Shown here piece by piece: positions 45,330 to 58,692 of a DNA stretch of 64,000 nucleotides. The translations under genes were made by a program, and so were the position numbers. Source of the DNA: Malus domestica (taxonomy: Eukaryota; Streptophyta; Magnoliopsida; Rosales; Rosaceae); assembly GCF_042453785.1 (NCBI RefSeq), contig NC_091664.1, positions 2,964,501 to 3,028,500 of the forward strand, given 5' to 3'. The stretch's first letter is position 1. The number at the start of each line of letters is the position of its first letter. The notes under the pieces are model-generated. The model ran no database searches. It was not told the origin of the DNA and saw only the letters and a list, made by a program, of their open reading frames with translations.

Positions 45330-48300
45330 ATGTCTTACCATCAGGGCTATCAATTCGATTATATGGTGGATGAAGGGGACATGTCTGATTTTGTAGAGGA
45401 TGTGGAGGAAGAAAATCAAGGTGGAGATATGGGTCTTGATGAATATGACATGGTTTGTTTCCATCAACTCTTGGCTCCCATTGTTCAATCCTTTGTTTTT
45501 TCCCGTTGTACTAAATGGACTTGAAATTCCTTTGTTCTTGAGTTTGAGCAGCTAACCAAAGTGTCAGATACGTCATCTGCACAAGCGAGAAAGGGAAAGG
45601 ACATTCAAGGTATTCCATGGGAAAGGTTGAACATAACAAGGGAAAAATACAGATTGACGAGGCTAGAACAGTACAGGAATTATGAGAACATCCCTTTATC
45701 TGGGGAAGCTGTGGACAAGGTTTTCTTCTTGTTCTTGAGCATTTTCTTCATTTCATTTCCCCAATTAGCAAGTCACTATTGAAGTTAGCAGACGTCACTA
45801 ATAATATGTGTTAACTTTGACCAGGAGTGCAAACAAATGCAGAAAGGTGGAAGCTACTATGACTTCTTCCATAATACAAGACTGGTTAAACCTACAATCC
45901 TTCATTTCCAGGTTTGTGGACTTGCAATGCCATAACTGTTTATTATTTTTACATTTTTTGATGGTATACATCACCGCTCTCTCTCTCTCTCATGGGTTTT
46001 GTGTGTATGAACTTATTGCGTTAGATAATTTTGCTTTAGTTAAATGATACTTTTTTTATTCTAACAAGATAAAGTTATCCACTCCTTTTAGCTGCTTTCG
46101 CAAGCTAATGTTCATAAAACTCTTGCACGATAATGTTCATGAAGTTTACCTTTATATCCTACTTGACATTCTTTATTGATTTTTACATGCAGCTGAGAAA
46201 TTTGGTTTGGGCCACTTCAAAGCATGATGTCTACCTCATGTCCAACTTTTCAGTCATGCATTGGTCTTCTCTATCTGGGAATTTGTCTGAGGTTCTCAAT
46301 TTTGCAGGACATGTTGCCCCAACAGAGGTAGTACAACCTCCTGTACATAATGTGTATGATCTAGTTTCTGTGAAAGAAAATAAAGTAATCAAATGGAATG
46401 TTTTTCATTTTTTTCAGCTTTTGTTGGTTTATGCTCTCTCCCTCCCCCTCCCAATTATGTTACATACGTTGAAGTGTTCCTTATAATTGCTATTTGTCCT
46501 CTACTTATGTCCATAGTTTAAGTTTGCCAAGTTCTATGGTCTTGCAGAAACATGCAGGAAGTTTATTGGAGGGTTTTATGCAGACTCAGATAAGCACACT
46601 GGCAGTCAAGGACAATTTTCTTGTTGCTGGTGGCTTTCAAGGAGAGCTTACTTGTAAAGTGAGTTTCTAATGTTTACATCTCAATAGCGTGTTGACGGTG
46701 CATGTCTGTTTGATGAGAGTTAAGTTTTTCCACATTAGACGTATTGTTTGGTAAATCTGACAATTAGACTTGTCTGGGATCTTGCCATTCTGATGATTTT
46801 GCTTTGCCATTGACTTGTCAAGAAAAGAGCTAATGCCATTAGCTGGCTGGAAATTTGGTTACTGTATTTGATCTTGGAAAATTACTTTTTTTTTTTGGGG
46901 TAGAGATATGACCTCACTACCAGAGTTTTAACTCCAGTTTAGTTTGTCCTTTACCAATGAGAACTACTGGCAATAGCGGCTTTCAGGGAGTCAGACATGA
47001 ATAGCTTGGTTTTTGTATTATGAGCTATGTGTGGTGCTCATAATTCTGTCTTGAAATTAATACTTTCTACCTAGGAAAACAAAAATGAATTTTGTAATAA
47101 TATTATTAACTTTGTGAAGGGGTGGTTAATATTTATTTTTTACACTTTGTGTGTGAGTACCATTTTGTACGCAAGATTGTTGCATGTAGAAGCTGAGATT
47201 CTATTATGGACAGGGAATTGTCTAAATATCTTGTAAATATTTGTCTGAATTTAAGTGAAATGAAATGTAAGAACCGACTAATATTGGATGTCAGTGCCAG
47301 TGTGCCATTAAGTGTTTGTTGAGGTATGTGAAAACTTTTTGGAATAGTCTTGAGGTTGAGGGTAATGGAAGCTGTTCTTGGATAGGCAAGTTAAGAGACA
47401 CCTTCCGGACTTGAATCTGGAACAAATGCTGGTTAGGAATTAGATTAGGAAAGTGCATAAGTAATCCGGTGTACTAGGATCTGCACTGAGCTCAGTTTTT
47501 GGATAAGGAAAGTGGTTTTGTTGCTCTTTTGTTGTACTACTAGTAAGAATGGTTTGACCTGGTCCTTTCTTTGTGCATTCATATCTTTGGTTTCCGCAAT
47601 GGTTTGTTAATGAAATGATTAAGTTCAACTGATGTGGTAGCTACTGATGGCATTTTAGGTGCTTATTTCTTGTTGGATGTAATTTGTTTCTTGTAATTCT
47701 ATATTTTTCATTATCAGATGCAAACTAGCGCTTTAGTCTGTTAAAGGATTATTTTTCTGGTTAATGTTCAGTTAAAGTATTAAATCATATCTTTCTGTCT
47801 TTATCTGTAGTCTCTTGATAAACAAGGAGTAAGTTTCTGTACCCGGACCACACATGATGACAATGCCATCACAAATGCTGTTGAAATATACGATAGATTG
47901 GGGTATTTTAGCTAGTTCTGAAGATCTGTTCGTCTGAATTTTTTCTTTTAATAAAACACAACTTGATATAGAAACGCTTTTTCAGGGGTGGAATGCATTT
48001 CATGGCATCCAATAATGACTGCGGCATAAGAGAATATGACATGGAGAAGTTTCAGCTTTTGAATCACTTTCGTTTCCCTTGGCCAGTGAATGTGAGTGAT
48101 CCTAAGAACTTAATTCATATTGATGGTTTCGGTCGGATAAACTTACCCGCCTTTTTCTATTTCTATACTAAGAATCTACATATTTGTCTTTACACTTTCA
48201 CTTTCTGTGATTTTCATTGACTCCAACCTCCCTAGATATTAATATTAGAAGGCTAAGTTGTGCATTGAAGAGTATTATTTTTTATTTATGTGGAAATTGT

Positions 48301-49680
48301 TGAGATGTCAACTAGGAAGTCAAGCTTTCAAATCAGTTTTATTTTGTTCAATTGGTTGTGCTGAGGACAAGGACAATTTTTAAAATAAAAGGAAATTGGT
48401 GACTGGTGTAGGTCACAGACTAATTTCATATTTTGGTTTAGCTTGATGGACATTTCGTTCTTTTATAGAAATTGAAGCGATTTTCCTTTTCAGCTAATGA
48501 CATAGGAACAATTTTCCTCTCCAACTAAGGTCGATACCACTTGCCAAAATTTTTCTTCATTGACCCTCTCCATAAAAGCACAAAATGTTGATTGAGCCAA
48601 TCCTAGTATTGAAAATATTTTGCAGACTTGAAACAAATTACCTCTTTGAAATAGAAGAGTGCAATATACTTAAATGCTTGTAAACTGGAAGTGATCCGCA
48701 ATTGCTTAATGTGTTGGTTTCTGTGGTTAATCCTCCCATAACTCTTTTTCTTAACGTGGAGCTGACCTTATTTGCAGCATACATCAATAAGCCCAGATCG
48801 TAGGCTTGTTGCCGTTGTTGGTGATCATGTAGATGCATTGCTCATGGATTCGCAGAATGGGAAGGTACCAAGATCTTTTTCCTGATCATGATACTTTTGT
48901 CTGCAACTTATTTTGTTGCGTTTCTTTCCATAGAAATATTCTTGCTAATAAGATGAGGTAAACTGTGAAAATTGAGCGCGAGACTTCGAGGAAATGGTTA
49001 ATGGTGGAAAAATACCAATACAAGTGTTATCTTTAATACGATAACAGATTTTTGCTTACACAGTTGTTTTTATAATTGTTCAGCATAGAGATATCTACTT
49101 TTTGTTTATCTTTTAATATACCGTAACTTTGTGTTAGCAGAGCAGTTGTGCTTCTAAATTCCAAATTTACACCTAAAAGCATTTTCCAGGTTTTATTTTC
49201 AAAGTTGAGAACCGTTTACTAACCATATACAACTTTGTTTTTTTTTTTTTTTTTTTGTCATTCCAGACTATTGCTAAGGTCGTTGGTCATCTGGATTACT
49301 CTTTTGCGTCAGCATGGCATCCTGATGGTCGCATATTTGCCACCGGAAACCAGGACAAGACTTCCCGAGTCTGGGACATAAGAAATCTGTCATTGCCAGT
49401 TGCTGTTCTGAAGAATAACTTGGGTGCTGCTAGGTCAATTCGCTTTTCATCTGATGGTCAGTTCATGGTGGTTGCCGAACCTGCGGATTTTGTGCATATA
49501 TACAGCACAAAGGCAGATTACAAAGTGCGGCAAGAGATTGATTTCTTTGGGGAGATATCCGGTGTATCAATGAGTCCTGATGACGAGTCTCTGTATATAG
49601 GAATCTGGGACCGAACATACGCCAGCTTGCTACAGTATAACAGGAGGCATACGTACGGATATCTGGATTCCTATTTTTGA
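45330..49680 (+). CDS. WD40-repeat protein, C2A9.03-like family (440 aa, 9 coding exons)
   Basis: Coding exons: 45330-45452, 45552-45719, 45825-45911, 46193-46327, 46548-46658, 47811-47902, 47986-48091, 48778-48864 and 49267-49680. All have GT/AG borders and keep frame, giving 440 aa. The N-terminus is acidic (MSDFVEDVEEENQGG). A conserved segment IPWERLNITREKYRLTRLEQY precedes a beta-propeller with WD-type repeats, for example GHLDYSFASAWHPDG, the SRVWDIRN end and SPDDESLYIGIWDR. The family is conserved from fission yeast to plants and remains uncharacterised; a protein-interaction scaffold role is inferred. Partial paralogues lie at 7292-9848 and 14880-15266. This is the only copy with all exons. 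Confidence 0.93.
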
Positions 49681-49941
49681 TCCTTTTGGCAAAGGGCTGT
49701 CCATCAGTGTTGGCAATGTGATTTTCTCAGAAGTTAAAAAGCAGAAAGAGTGCAGTTTTACTTTTTTTGAACTCTTTGTAACTTTTTTTTTGTGTGTAGG
49801 TTAGTTTGATAAACCAAGTTTAAAGTTGGAATAAGCCAATGATTGATTAGAATTTAGAGTTTGTACAGTGATGTGAAACCCTTGTTTGTTAAACCATTTC
49901 CTATAAACCCATTTTTTGCTTTTTCCTAATCTTTTATTTTC

Positions 49942-50862
49942 GGCTAAATAGCCAAAATGGTCCCTGAGATTTGCATAACTCATCACTTTGGTTTCTGACA
50001 TTTCAAATCGATAAAAGTGGTTCTTGAGATTGTCTATCATCCATCATTTTGGTTCTTACGTTAAAAATTCCATAAAGTGTTTAGGAGCTTTTGGTCGGAA
50101 GTTTGGGTAATTTTCAAAACTTCGTAACTTAATCGTTTCTTAACCAAGTTCAACTCATAATATATCAAAATGAATATAGGAAAGTGTAGAATAAGAATAT
50201 ACCTATTTGGAAGCCCAATGGCTGTCGGAGATAGCCGGAAAATAGCTTCAAAGTTGACTGGTCCGAAGGAAAACTCAAAAACTCACCGGAAACTGTGTAG
50301 ACTTTAAACATTCATAACTTCTTTAATACTCAACAAAATCAAGTGATTCAAAACGAAAATCATACTTCTCGACGATACGAAGAGAATGGTATCTTTTTCG
50401 ACGGCTAACCAAGTGGCTGTCTTAGTCTCAAGTTAGACACTTTGGAGCCGTTTTGCTGGCCAAACCACGACGATTTAGCCATCTACAAAGGTACCATTAT
50501 CTTCATCTCATCGAGAATATTTTCATATTTGAATCACTTGATTTCGTTGAGTATTGAAGAAGTTATGAACGTTTAAAGTTTACCCAGTTTCCGACGTGTT
50601 TTCCAGTTTTCCCTCGGACCAGTCAACTTTGAGGCTATTTTCCGGCTATATCCGGCAGCCATTGGGCTTCCAAATAGATATAATCTTATTCTACACTTTC
50701 CTATCTTCATTTTCATTTTGATATATTACTTACGAGTTTTTAACGGAATGACCAAAATAATGGATGGTAGACAATCTCAGGGACCACTTTTATCGATTTG
50801 AAATATTAGGGATCAAAGTGATGAGTTATGCAAATCTCAGGGAACATTTTGACTATTTAACC
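49942..50862. mobile_element. 921-bp fold-back transposon with 9-bp target duplication
   Basis: Almost the whole element is a palindrome. The ends ggctaaatagccaaaatggt and ggttaaatagtcaaaatgtt (inverse strand) begin arms of about 430 bp, which run to a short loop near 50420-50455. Flanks are tttattttc at 49933-49941 and 50863-50871. The length of the arms and the 9-bp duplication suit a Mutator-derived fold-back MITE. No ORF. Confidence 0.88.
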
Positions 50863-51134
50863 TTTATTTTCTTTTCACTGTTCCTTGTGCCTTATTCTCT
50901 CCTATAGCAGAGTGAAATACAACAATTTTGTTCAATAGTTCGGGACCGCTTGGTAGTCTTGGAAATAAGCGTGAAGGGTTACTTTAAGAAATCATTTTCA
51001 TCTTTGTCGTTCATTTTTCCGGATTACTCATTAGTCTCGAATTATTGAAGATAAGCTCGAAATACAGTATGTGATATCGTAAAGTTTGTTTGTTAACTGT
51101 TTTTGTTTTTATTTTTTATTTTTTGTACTATATA

Positions 51135-52116
51135 GGGGCTTTTCGATCTAGGTCCAAAAACATAGGTAGTTTTTGAACTAAGTCCAGTTATCCAATTACA
51201 TATTTTTATACCAATTTTGCCCTTTTAAATAAAAATATTTAAATTCTTTTTTGTATCATTTATTCAGTTTTTAATTTTGAATATTTAAATACTCAAACTA
51301 AAATATTATCTAGTAACCACCTAATGATGTTTACCTAAAAACCGATATAATTTAGTAACTACCTATTGTATAGGAAGAAAAATACTGTATACCAACAAAA
51401 CAGATGTAATCTACCTGCAAAACAAAAATAAACTACCTATTGTATAGGAAGAAAAATGCTTTATACCTACAAATAGATATAATCTACCAACAAAATAAAA
51501 CTAAACTACCTATTGTATAGGAAGAAAAATGCTGAACCTCCATGGCAGAACATTAGAATAGAAATAAGATATAATATACCTCCATTAAAGGAACAAATAC
51601 TAAGCTTCAGTTTACCTTTATGATATGCACAAAAATATAATAGAGCAAATATAAATGCATGATATTGTATTATTGCTTGCAATTGATAATGTATTGCCGA
51701 ACGAATATGTAAAAAAATTGTGAAAGCTATGTAAAAACTGAAATTGTCATGAAGGAATTTGGAGAGAGGAACGCAAAATATCACCCATGAAAGATGAGAG
51801 AAGAAAGAGGAGGATTGATTCCATGATCTAACAAAGGGAATTGTTTAGAAGAAGGAAAAAAAAGGAGGTATGGGACGGACTGGGGGTTGAGATTTTATTG
51901 CTATAACTAATCCTACAATTAAGGGAATAGTTAAACCACAAATAATCATATAATTAAGAAATTTTGAATATTTACTACCATTTATAAGTCTAAGGGATAA
52001 ATATGGTACAAATTATAAATAAGCTTACGTAGAATATCAATTATTGGACCTATTTCAATGCAATGGACTAATTCTAGTAATGGCTCACAAAATTGGATCT
52101 ATATCAAATTATCCCT
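51135..52116. mobile_element. 982-bp non-autonomous TIR element, probable 8-bp target duplication
   Basis: The left end ggggcttttcgatctaggtc and the inverted right end agggataatttgatatagat are imperfect inverted repeats. The flanks are actatata at 51127-51134 and 52117-52124. The body is AT-rich with a tandem repeat at 51355-51535 and no transposase. Because the flank is low-complexity TA, the duplication could be chance. Confidence 0.6.
51355..51535. repeat. Three-copy tandem repeat
   Basis: ctacctattgtataggaaga occurs three times (near 51360, 51434 and 51506) with spacing of 72-74 bp and variable linkers. Confidence 0.85.
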
Positions 52117-52124
52117 ACTATATA

Positions 52125-55100
52125 TATGAAACATTTTTTTTGTATTTTTAAGTGTTTTAAGTTATTTTATAAGCAATTCCAAACGAGCTCTTAATCTCAA
52201 TGTTTTATGCTCTTATTTTATACTTTTTTTTTTATCATTTGTAATAACTAATCATGAATGATTAGAGTTCTACAGTATAATTCTTGGATTGCATTGTTTA
52301 AGAGCATTTTAAGAGAAGCTCTAAATTTTTGTTAAACAAGCTAATGGATAGTGTTAAAAAATTAAATTAGCCACTCAACTTAACTTTTGATTTATAGCAA
52401 CACTTTATATTTTAACGAACTTTATATTTTACTATTCACAATTCAAACTCAACCCATTTATTTTCTAAAACAGTCTTCTTTGTCTTTCTTTTCTCCTAAA
52501 CTCAAGGCTGGAGTCTTATTATTTTTTTAATATTTAGCTAATGAACAATTACTCTGTAAATTTAAAAAGTGACTATTCAGTTTGCCATAAGAGAGATTCT
52601 TTTACGAAGATATGTGCTTTTTATTTTATTATTATTTTATAATTTGACTCTTTAATTTAAACCACATTACTCATCTACCCTCCTTAGTGTAGATACTTTA
52701 TCGATTGTTCCAAAAAATAGAATTTTGGTTGTTTTGCAGCATCTCTTCAAGATGCTCTAATTCATCTGTGGTGCCAATGAAATGTAAAAAGGGTAAGGTT
52801 ATGAAATTGATGAAACTGCAAATCTATCTGTAAGAGTAAGACTACTGCGAGTCATCTCTGCACTGTCACAATGGAACTGGAAGCCAAGGTTCTCCTGTAG
52901 TTTGTTCAAAAAAAAAAAAAAAAGGTTCTCCTGTAGTAAAATGACAGAGGAACCCCACTGCTCCAATATCTAGTTAAGACTGTCGGTGGAACAAAAATTC
53001 TTGGATGTTACTCCGAATGTTTTAACCGTTCGATCTTGATTTACTCCTTTCCTCGGCCGTGACACTGACAGCGATGCAAAGTGAGGAGGCGAGTGGGCTG
53101 CTTTTGTCTTTGCCCGTGACATGTTTGCTAGCTGCCAAGGGCGTCCCCGTGAACCATATGTTGGTCCATGTGAGTGAGCCCTGCCTGTGTCTTTCTCTTA
53201 AGTCACAACCCACCATGCATGCATATGTGTTTCGATTTACTCAATTACCTACTTGCCTATAGATTCTTCTCATTTCTTTCCCCTTATGTTGGTTGTTAGG
53301 TTTGAAATTATTAATACGAGCGCTCACACCAAACGTGTCGATATTCTGCTCAATTTAATCACACTGGTATGAGGTGTTATATGATGGTTTAGACATTTTT
53401 CTACATTTTAAGTTTATTTCCTCACTTTTTTCTTCTTCGGTTCGTAGTTAGGTTTGTGAAATTATCATGAATCGGTTTAAGCATTACCTAATTATCTATA
53501 TACCAATTGTTGGTTGCTGGTAGATTTCACGAGTGAATGTTTTTTATTTGCTAATTCCCTTATATGTTGTTGGGTTTGAGGGAGTATGATTTTCTCCTCT
53601 TCAAATTCTCCTCCTCTCCCCTCATTTCCTATTTGAACGGTCACAATTATGTCACGTTAACATTTTTGTTGATTGTTTATAGAGAGAGAGAAAGACGAAG
53701 AAGAAAGTGAGAGCGAAGAGAAGGAGAAGGGATTGGAGGAGAGAAAACCCTACTTCGAGTTTGAACGACATTCAAAATTTCAAATCCAAAAGGTGTTGGG
53801 GTCGAAAGTGGCAGAAAGAGGAGAGACAAGAATGTTTTTTATTTAATCATAAACTGTTAAACTTAGGTTCCAAGGACACAAGAAAATGAATAAATCTGTC
53901 GCTTGTGTTTCATTAAAATTTGAAAGATGCTTAGAGTGCAGAAAATATTCACTAAAAGTAGGAATTCCTCCTAATATTTTATCAGGCCAGAACAACACAC
54001 ATATTCGAAAGGAATCCTCGACCGGTTACGGTTTGATTGAAATTTGGGAATTGAAGGGTAGTAAAAATGACAAATGAATACAAACAAAGAAACAATTATA
54101 TACAAAATTAGGTAAAACATGAAAATAATGGATTACCAGCTAGCTTCTGGAACTCCTGAAACATACAAACACAACATATATTTAGTCTCAATCTGTTTTT
54201 TTTTTTTTTTTAATTTTTTAATACAAGCTACACTAAAGGATGAAGGAATTGAACGCAAAATATTGGGTCCAGACAATGATGCCGGAAATTTTTGGGTGGG
54301 TTTGAGCCATTGTGGATGAGGTTCGGGTGGTCATAGAGGTTGGTTGCTACCTAAAAGGCTTTCCACGGATGCACTCAAGCCACTCTCTAGTTTCATGGTA
54401 TGAATGCAATCGTGTAGCCGTTTCCAGCATATATATACTTTTCACTACTTGAGTTACAAATACCATTTATATTAGTACGTGTTTTTCGAGTATGCAATAT
54501 AATATTCTTGCATAAAAAGGACTCAAAAAGGGGAATATTTTACTACTCACAATGTAATATTTTTATCAAATCGTTCAATCTGCTGATATGCAAACAAGAT
54601 TATTAGAGTTGGAATTATTATGTCTGAGATTATTAACTCTACCAAGTGGCAAGTGCAAGTGGTACTCAAAGTCTTTGTATTTTTCATCAAAGATATGTTT
54701 TTGCATGTATGCAAATTCACTTTCCTTATCAATAATAGTAAAAAATAATCTTCTGTGGAAAAAATGGACTGCATGCAGATGCAGCTGGTCCTGCATTTGC
54801 ATTATTAGATATAATTTGGAAACGGAAAGTGAAGTAACGAGGCAACAAAGAAGCCGAAGCAAGCGACAAAGATAAAGAAAATTTGGCTTGGGATGCGGTT
54901 GGCAGGCACATGTAATTAGAAAGAACCCTAGACCCACTTTATGGACCCAAACTGTCGTAAGCTTGGGGCTTCAAATTTTCAATCTCTTATCTCTCATCAA
55001 ACACTCTCTTCTTTCACGTTTAGGGAAATGTAAGATGATTCTGTTGTTAAATGTTTGAATCTTGATTATTAGTAAGACATACTTTTAGATATGTCAATAC

Positions 55101-55440
55101 ACTCGACATATATCGCATCTTACCCTCCAATACTCTATTGTGTCTTACTTTACTCCTTGTGCGGTTATCATCCATGTCCAATAATATTACTTTATTTCGT
55201 CAACGGGTGGAGAGAAAAGTCAGTTTCGTTGATGTGATAAAGGTTATGTAGTCTTTTTAAGCCGTTAATATAGGAGTAGATTAAAGAAATTGTGCGTTTC
55301 AATAACAATCTTGAGAAATTGAGCTATTTAGGGTTGCTAATAATGAAATTTGGGGTAATTATTCTTCTAAAAGTGTTTTTTTTACGATTTCAGATGTCTT
55401 AAATGTGAAAATGAATTAAAAAAACAAAATAGTCACTACC
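52125..55440. other. AT-rich intergenic DNA
   Basis: No gene supported. A short retro-insertion lies at 52902-52921. A segment at 53575-53700 with tcctcctctcccctcattt and cacgttaacat is related to 63385-63480, so it is a dispersed repeat. ORFs of 60-120 codons here have no recognisable family. Confidence 0.5.
52902..52921 (+). mobile_element. 20-bp retro-insertion stub with 16-bp target duplication
   Basis: ttgttc followed by a run of A is bounded by exact copies of aaggttctcctgtagt (52886-52901 and 52922-52937). The poly(A) and target duplication are those of LINE-mediated insertion, with almost all of the cargo truncated. Confidence 0.7.
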
Positions 55441-55445
55441 ACGTA

Positions 55446-57260
55446 TGTCACAGCCCGTCCCAAATTATTGTTTTCGATGGTGTGAAAAGACGAAATTGCC
55501 CTTGGACGTTTTGTGTGGTTGTGTGGTTTAAGTTTAGAAGTGAACTAATACATTAAGTCCCTAATATTTTGGAACCAATTAGGACTTAGAGTTGTATGGT
55601 TTTGTGGTTGTTTGGAAGTCAAACAATTTTGGACCCCACACACACCTTCCCGTGTATTCTCTCTCTCCTCCCTCTCGATTTTCTTCTGTTTCCGTCAACT
55701 TTGTACGGACGAACTCCAAGCCTTCCATTTCAGGCATGGATCGAGGTTGTAAAGATAACATTCAAACTCTTTGCATGCCTAGGAGTTGATTTATACCTGT
55801 ATTTGGACTTAAAACCTTCGAAAACCCTAGTTCTCACGAACTCCGATTTAAATACTGTTCATGCACTAATTATTGTGAGGTTTTTAGGAGTTTTTAAGGG
55901 CATATGAAGCTTTGAATCATCCTCACGAAGCTCAGAGAAGAAAAATGGCATGATTTGGACGTTGGGAAATCAAGATATATGCATTTGAAGTTTGGCCGGA
56001 ATTATCGTGCTTTCTCCGGCGAGATCCCGTGATTTTTGGAGCTTGGAATTGGTAAGATATGTTCTATTCGTCCTAAACTTCAATTTGGTTCAAGTTTCAT
56101 GGAATTTGGTTGAAAATTGACTGAGATATCAAGGTTTTTCAAATTCCCAATTTTCCGGCGACGGCGATGGTGACGGTAGCCGGAGTTCGAATGTAGGGGA
56201 TGACGGAATATTCCTAACGGCGTTGGTTAGTTTAACGGTTTCCGTTACTTTTTAACGGAATATTCCTAACGGGGTTAGGGGATTCCGTTAGGGTCCCTGT
56301 GCGTGGTCGCGCGTAGGGCCGTGCCCTTATCGGCGCGTGAAAGCTCTAAAAATTATTTTAAAAATTTGGGCGTGTTCGTGGAGTTGTGTAGGTCACGATG
56401 GTATATTTATATACCTTATTTGAGCAATGTATGAGAAGTTATTAGCTAGTATTGGTTATGTGCTTTAAATTAACGTTTTTATAGTTATTTCGCATATAGG
56501 GGAGACTTATCCTGAGGATGAGCGCAGTCAAGGGCGACTCAAGGGCTACGACCCTTCGACATACCAGTGAGTGGGTTTTTGGCTTTCAGTATATATTTAT
56601 ATACTTGATATTTTCCCAGAAAATGTGTTTGAATGAAAGTATACTTTGAAATGCCATGCATACAAATTTATATTCAGCATATGAATTAGTATATGATGCT
56701 TGCATACATATAATTGTAGTGTTGTGGATGCTCAGGTAAGCCCAAGTGAGTTATGGAATTGTGAATGCGAATAATGGTTGTGATTATTTGAGAAGCATAG
56801 AGCTCATAAACCTGCACCTCGGGTGATTGTGATTTAGCCAGATATAAGGTACATGCCTGTTTATGATGTCACCTCCCGCACCCTATGCTCACATTGGATC
56901 CTATTTAGGTGCACATTCTTGTTATACAAACCATCATAGGTGGTTCCTACTCGTAGGTGACTAGCGAATTATCGCACAACTATTATGAAAGAGTAGCATT
57001 GAGCATAACTATATTTCACCCAGTTTTGTCGTACAGACCATTACAGTGGTTCCGACTTATGTGCACTGTAGTGCTGTATAGGTCACTTGCGGTGACTCTA
57101 GCTAGATTGACTAATGAGTTATAAATTTAGCCGTACAGACCTTGGCAGGGGTTCCGGCTAATATGTTATTTTCTATGAAATTATTATCACCTGAGTTACT
57201 TATTCTGTTTTATATTTTGGCTTGGCATACTTATGAATATGGTTATGTGAAGCATGAATT

Positions 57261-57296
<36 letters not shown>

Positions 57297-57741
57297 TATA
57301 TACATATATATATTTATATTTCATTTCTAGGAGAATTATACATGTTTTACGGCGAGGGGTTAGAGCATTTGATAAATTAAATGATTTTGAAAAACTTTGT
57401 TTTTGCCCATTCACGTTTTCTATTTTGCACCCCTCCAGGTTTTAGGTAGACTTGTTGTTGGTGGCATTTGAGGATCTCGGCGGTTCTGACAAATTATATA
57501 TTTAGTAGGACATCTTCTAGTACTTGTCCTACTGGACTGCACCTAGACTTTCTATGCTCTTATTAGGTGTATTTACACTTGTATTTCATTCCTAGCATTT
57601 TCTGCTTATTAGTGCACATTAATTAGCGTTCGGTTTATTTATTCGTATATTTCATATCCTTATCGTTTCCGCACTGTGCAAATGGCTACGTCACCCTCAC
57701 GTGACGGCCAGCACGCCTTGATCTTTGGTCGGGGTGTGTCA
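55446..57741 (+). mobile_element. Solo LTR (2.3 kb), probably Ty3/Gypsy
   Basis: It starts tgtcacagcccgtccc and ends ggtcggggtgtgtca, giving the TG...CA ends of an LTR. The flanks are acgta at 55441-55445 and 57742-57746, a 5-bp target duplication. No primer-binding site, gag or pol lies inside, and no second LTR copy is seen, so it is best read as a solo LTR left by recombination. An (AT)n/(AC)n microsatellite sits near 57261-57310. A long non-autonomous element cannot be fully excluded. Confidence 0.85.
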
Positions 57742-57746
57742 ACGTA

Positions 57747-58692
57747 AGTGGAACTAGCAATTGCTTTAACTGTTGACGGAATGGGATAAAATGAGACACA
57801 AATAATGAGTATAAGGGTCAAAGTCAAAGAGAATCAAGTGTAAAGAGTAAAATGCTAGGAATACCATGTTTTTAGACCATAATTTGTAGACCAGATGATG
57901 TGTCGGTTAATGGTAAGATACATTCTTTAATAATTTATATAAAGAATCCAACCATCAACCATCATTTCATATAGTTTGCAAAATATGATTCAAATTTTCA
58001 AATAATGATCCTTCTAGTATCACCTTATTAATAATGTAATTATACGTGTAAATATTAGGTGGTACTTCGCACCTCCATTTCTCTCCCAACCAATATTGGT
58101 TAAAAATTCCAAAAAATACATGAAATAGTTTTAGCAAAATATAACTAAAAATGTTTCTTTTTTCCCATGGAAATCAAATGCTAACTTACTTCATGTTAGT
58201 TCTTCTTTGAATTTAAGTCATAGATTCATAGTCTGCAACAAAATACATGTTTTTTTTATTCCAAAGCTACACGTCTTCTGAAAAAGATGGTAGAAGAATA
58301 TTATTTTTCACAGTTTTGCCTACTCACCCACCATTTTCATCTCATGGGCATTCACAAAGGACCATACAAACCCTATTTGGTGACGCAAGAAAATATTCTC
58401 TCTCTCTCTCTCTCTCTGTGACGACGACCGGTTTACACAAAAGTCCCAGTTTCACACCCACATTCTCCCTTTTCCCTCATTTTGGCCTTTACAAAGGAAC
58501 CATTAATTAAACACTCCATTTGGTATTTGACAACTCTCTCTCTCTCGTGAGTTCACAGTAACTAATAATGCAATCGAACAGTCTTTCATGGCGGATTTTC
58601 CGTGAAGTACGTACGGTGTTCCACAAGTAAAAGCATCACTTTTTCCACAACTTCTGAAACCATCAGCATTAGAAACTGTATTCTCGTCAACA
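57747..58692 (+). promoter_or_regulatory. Upstream region of the LRR receptor-like gene
   Basis: AT-rich with a (CT)n tract at about 58400-58420 and a second CT run near 58535-58546, features common in plant core promoters and 5' UTRs. No TATA box is assigned with confidence. Confidence 0.45.
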
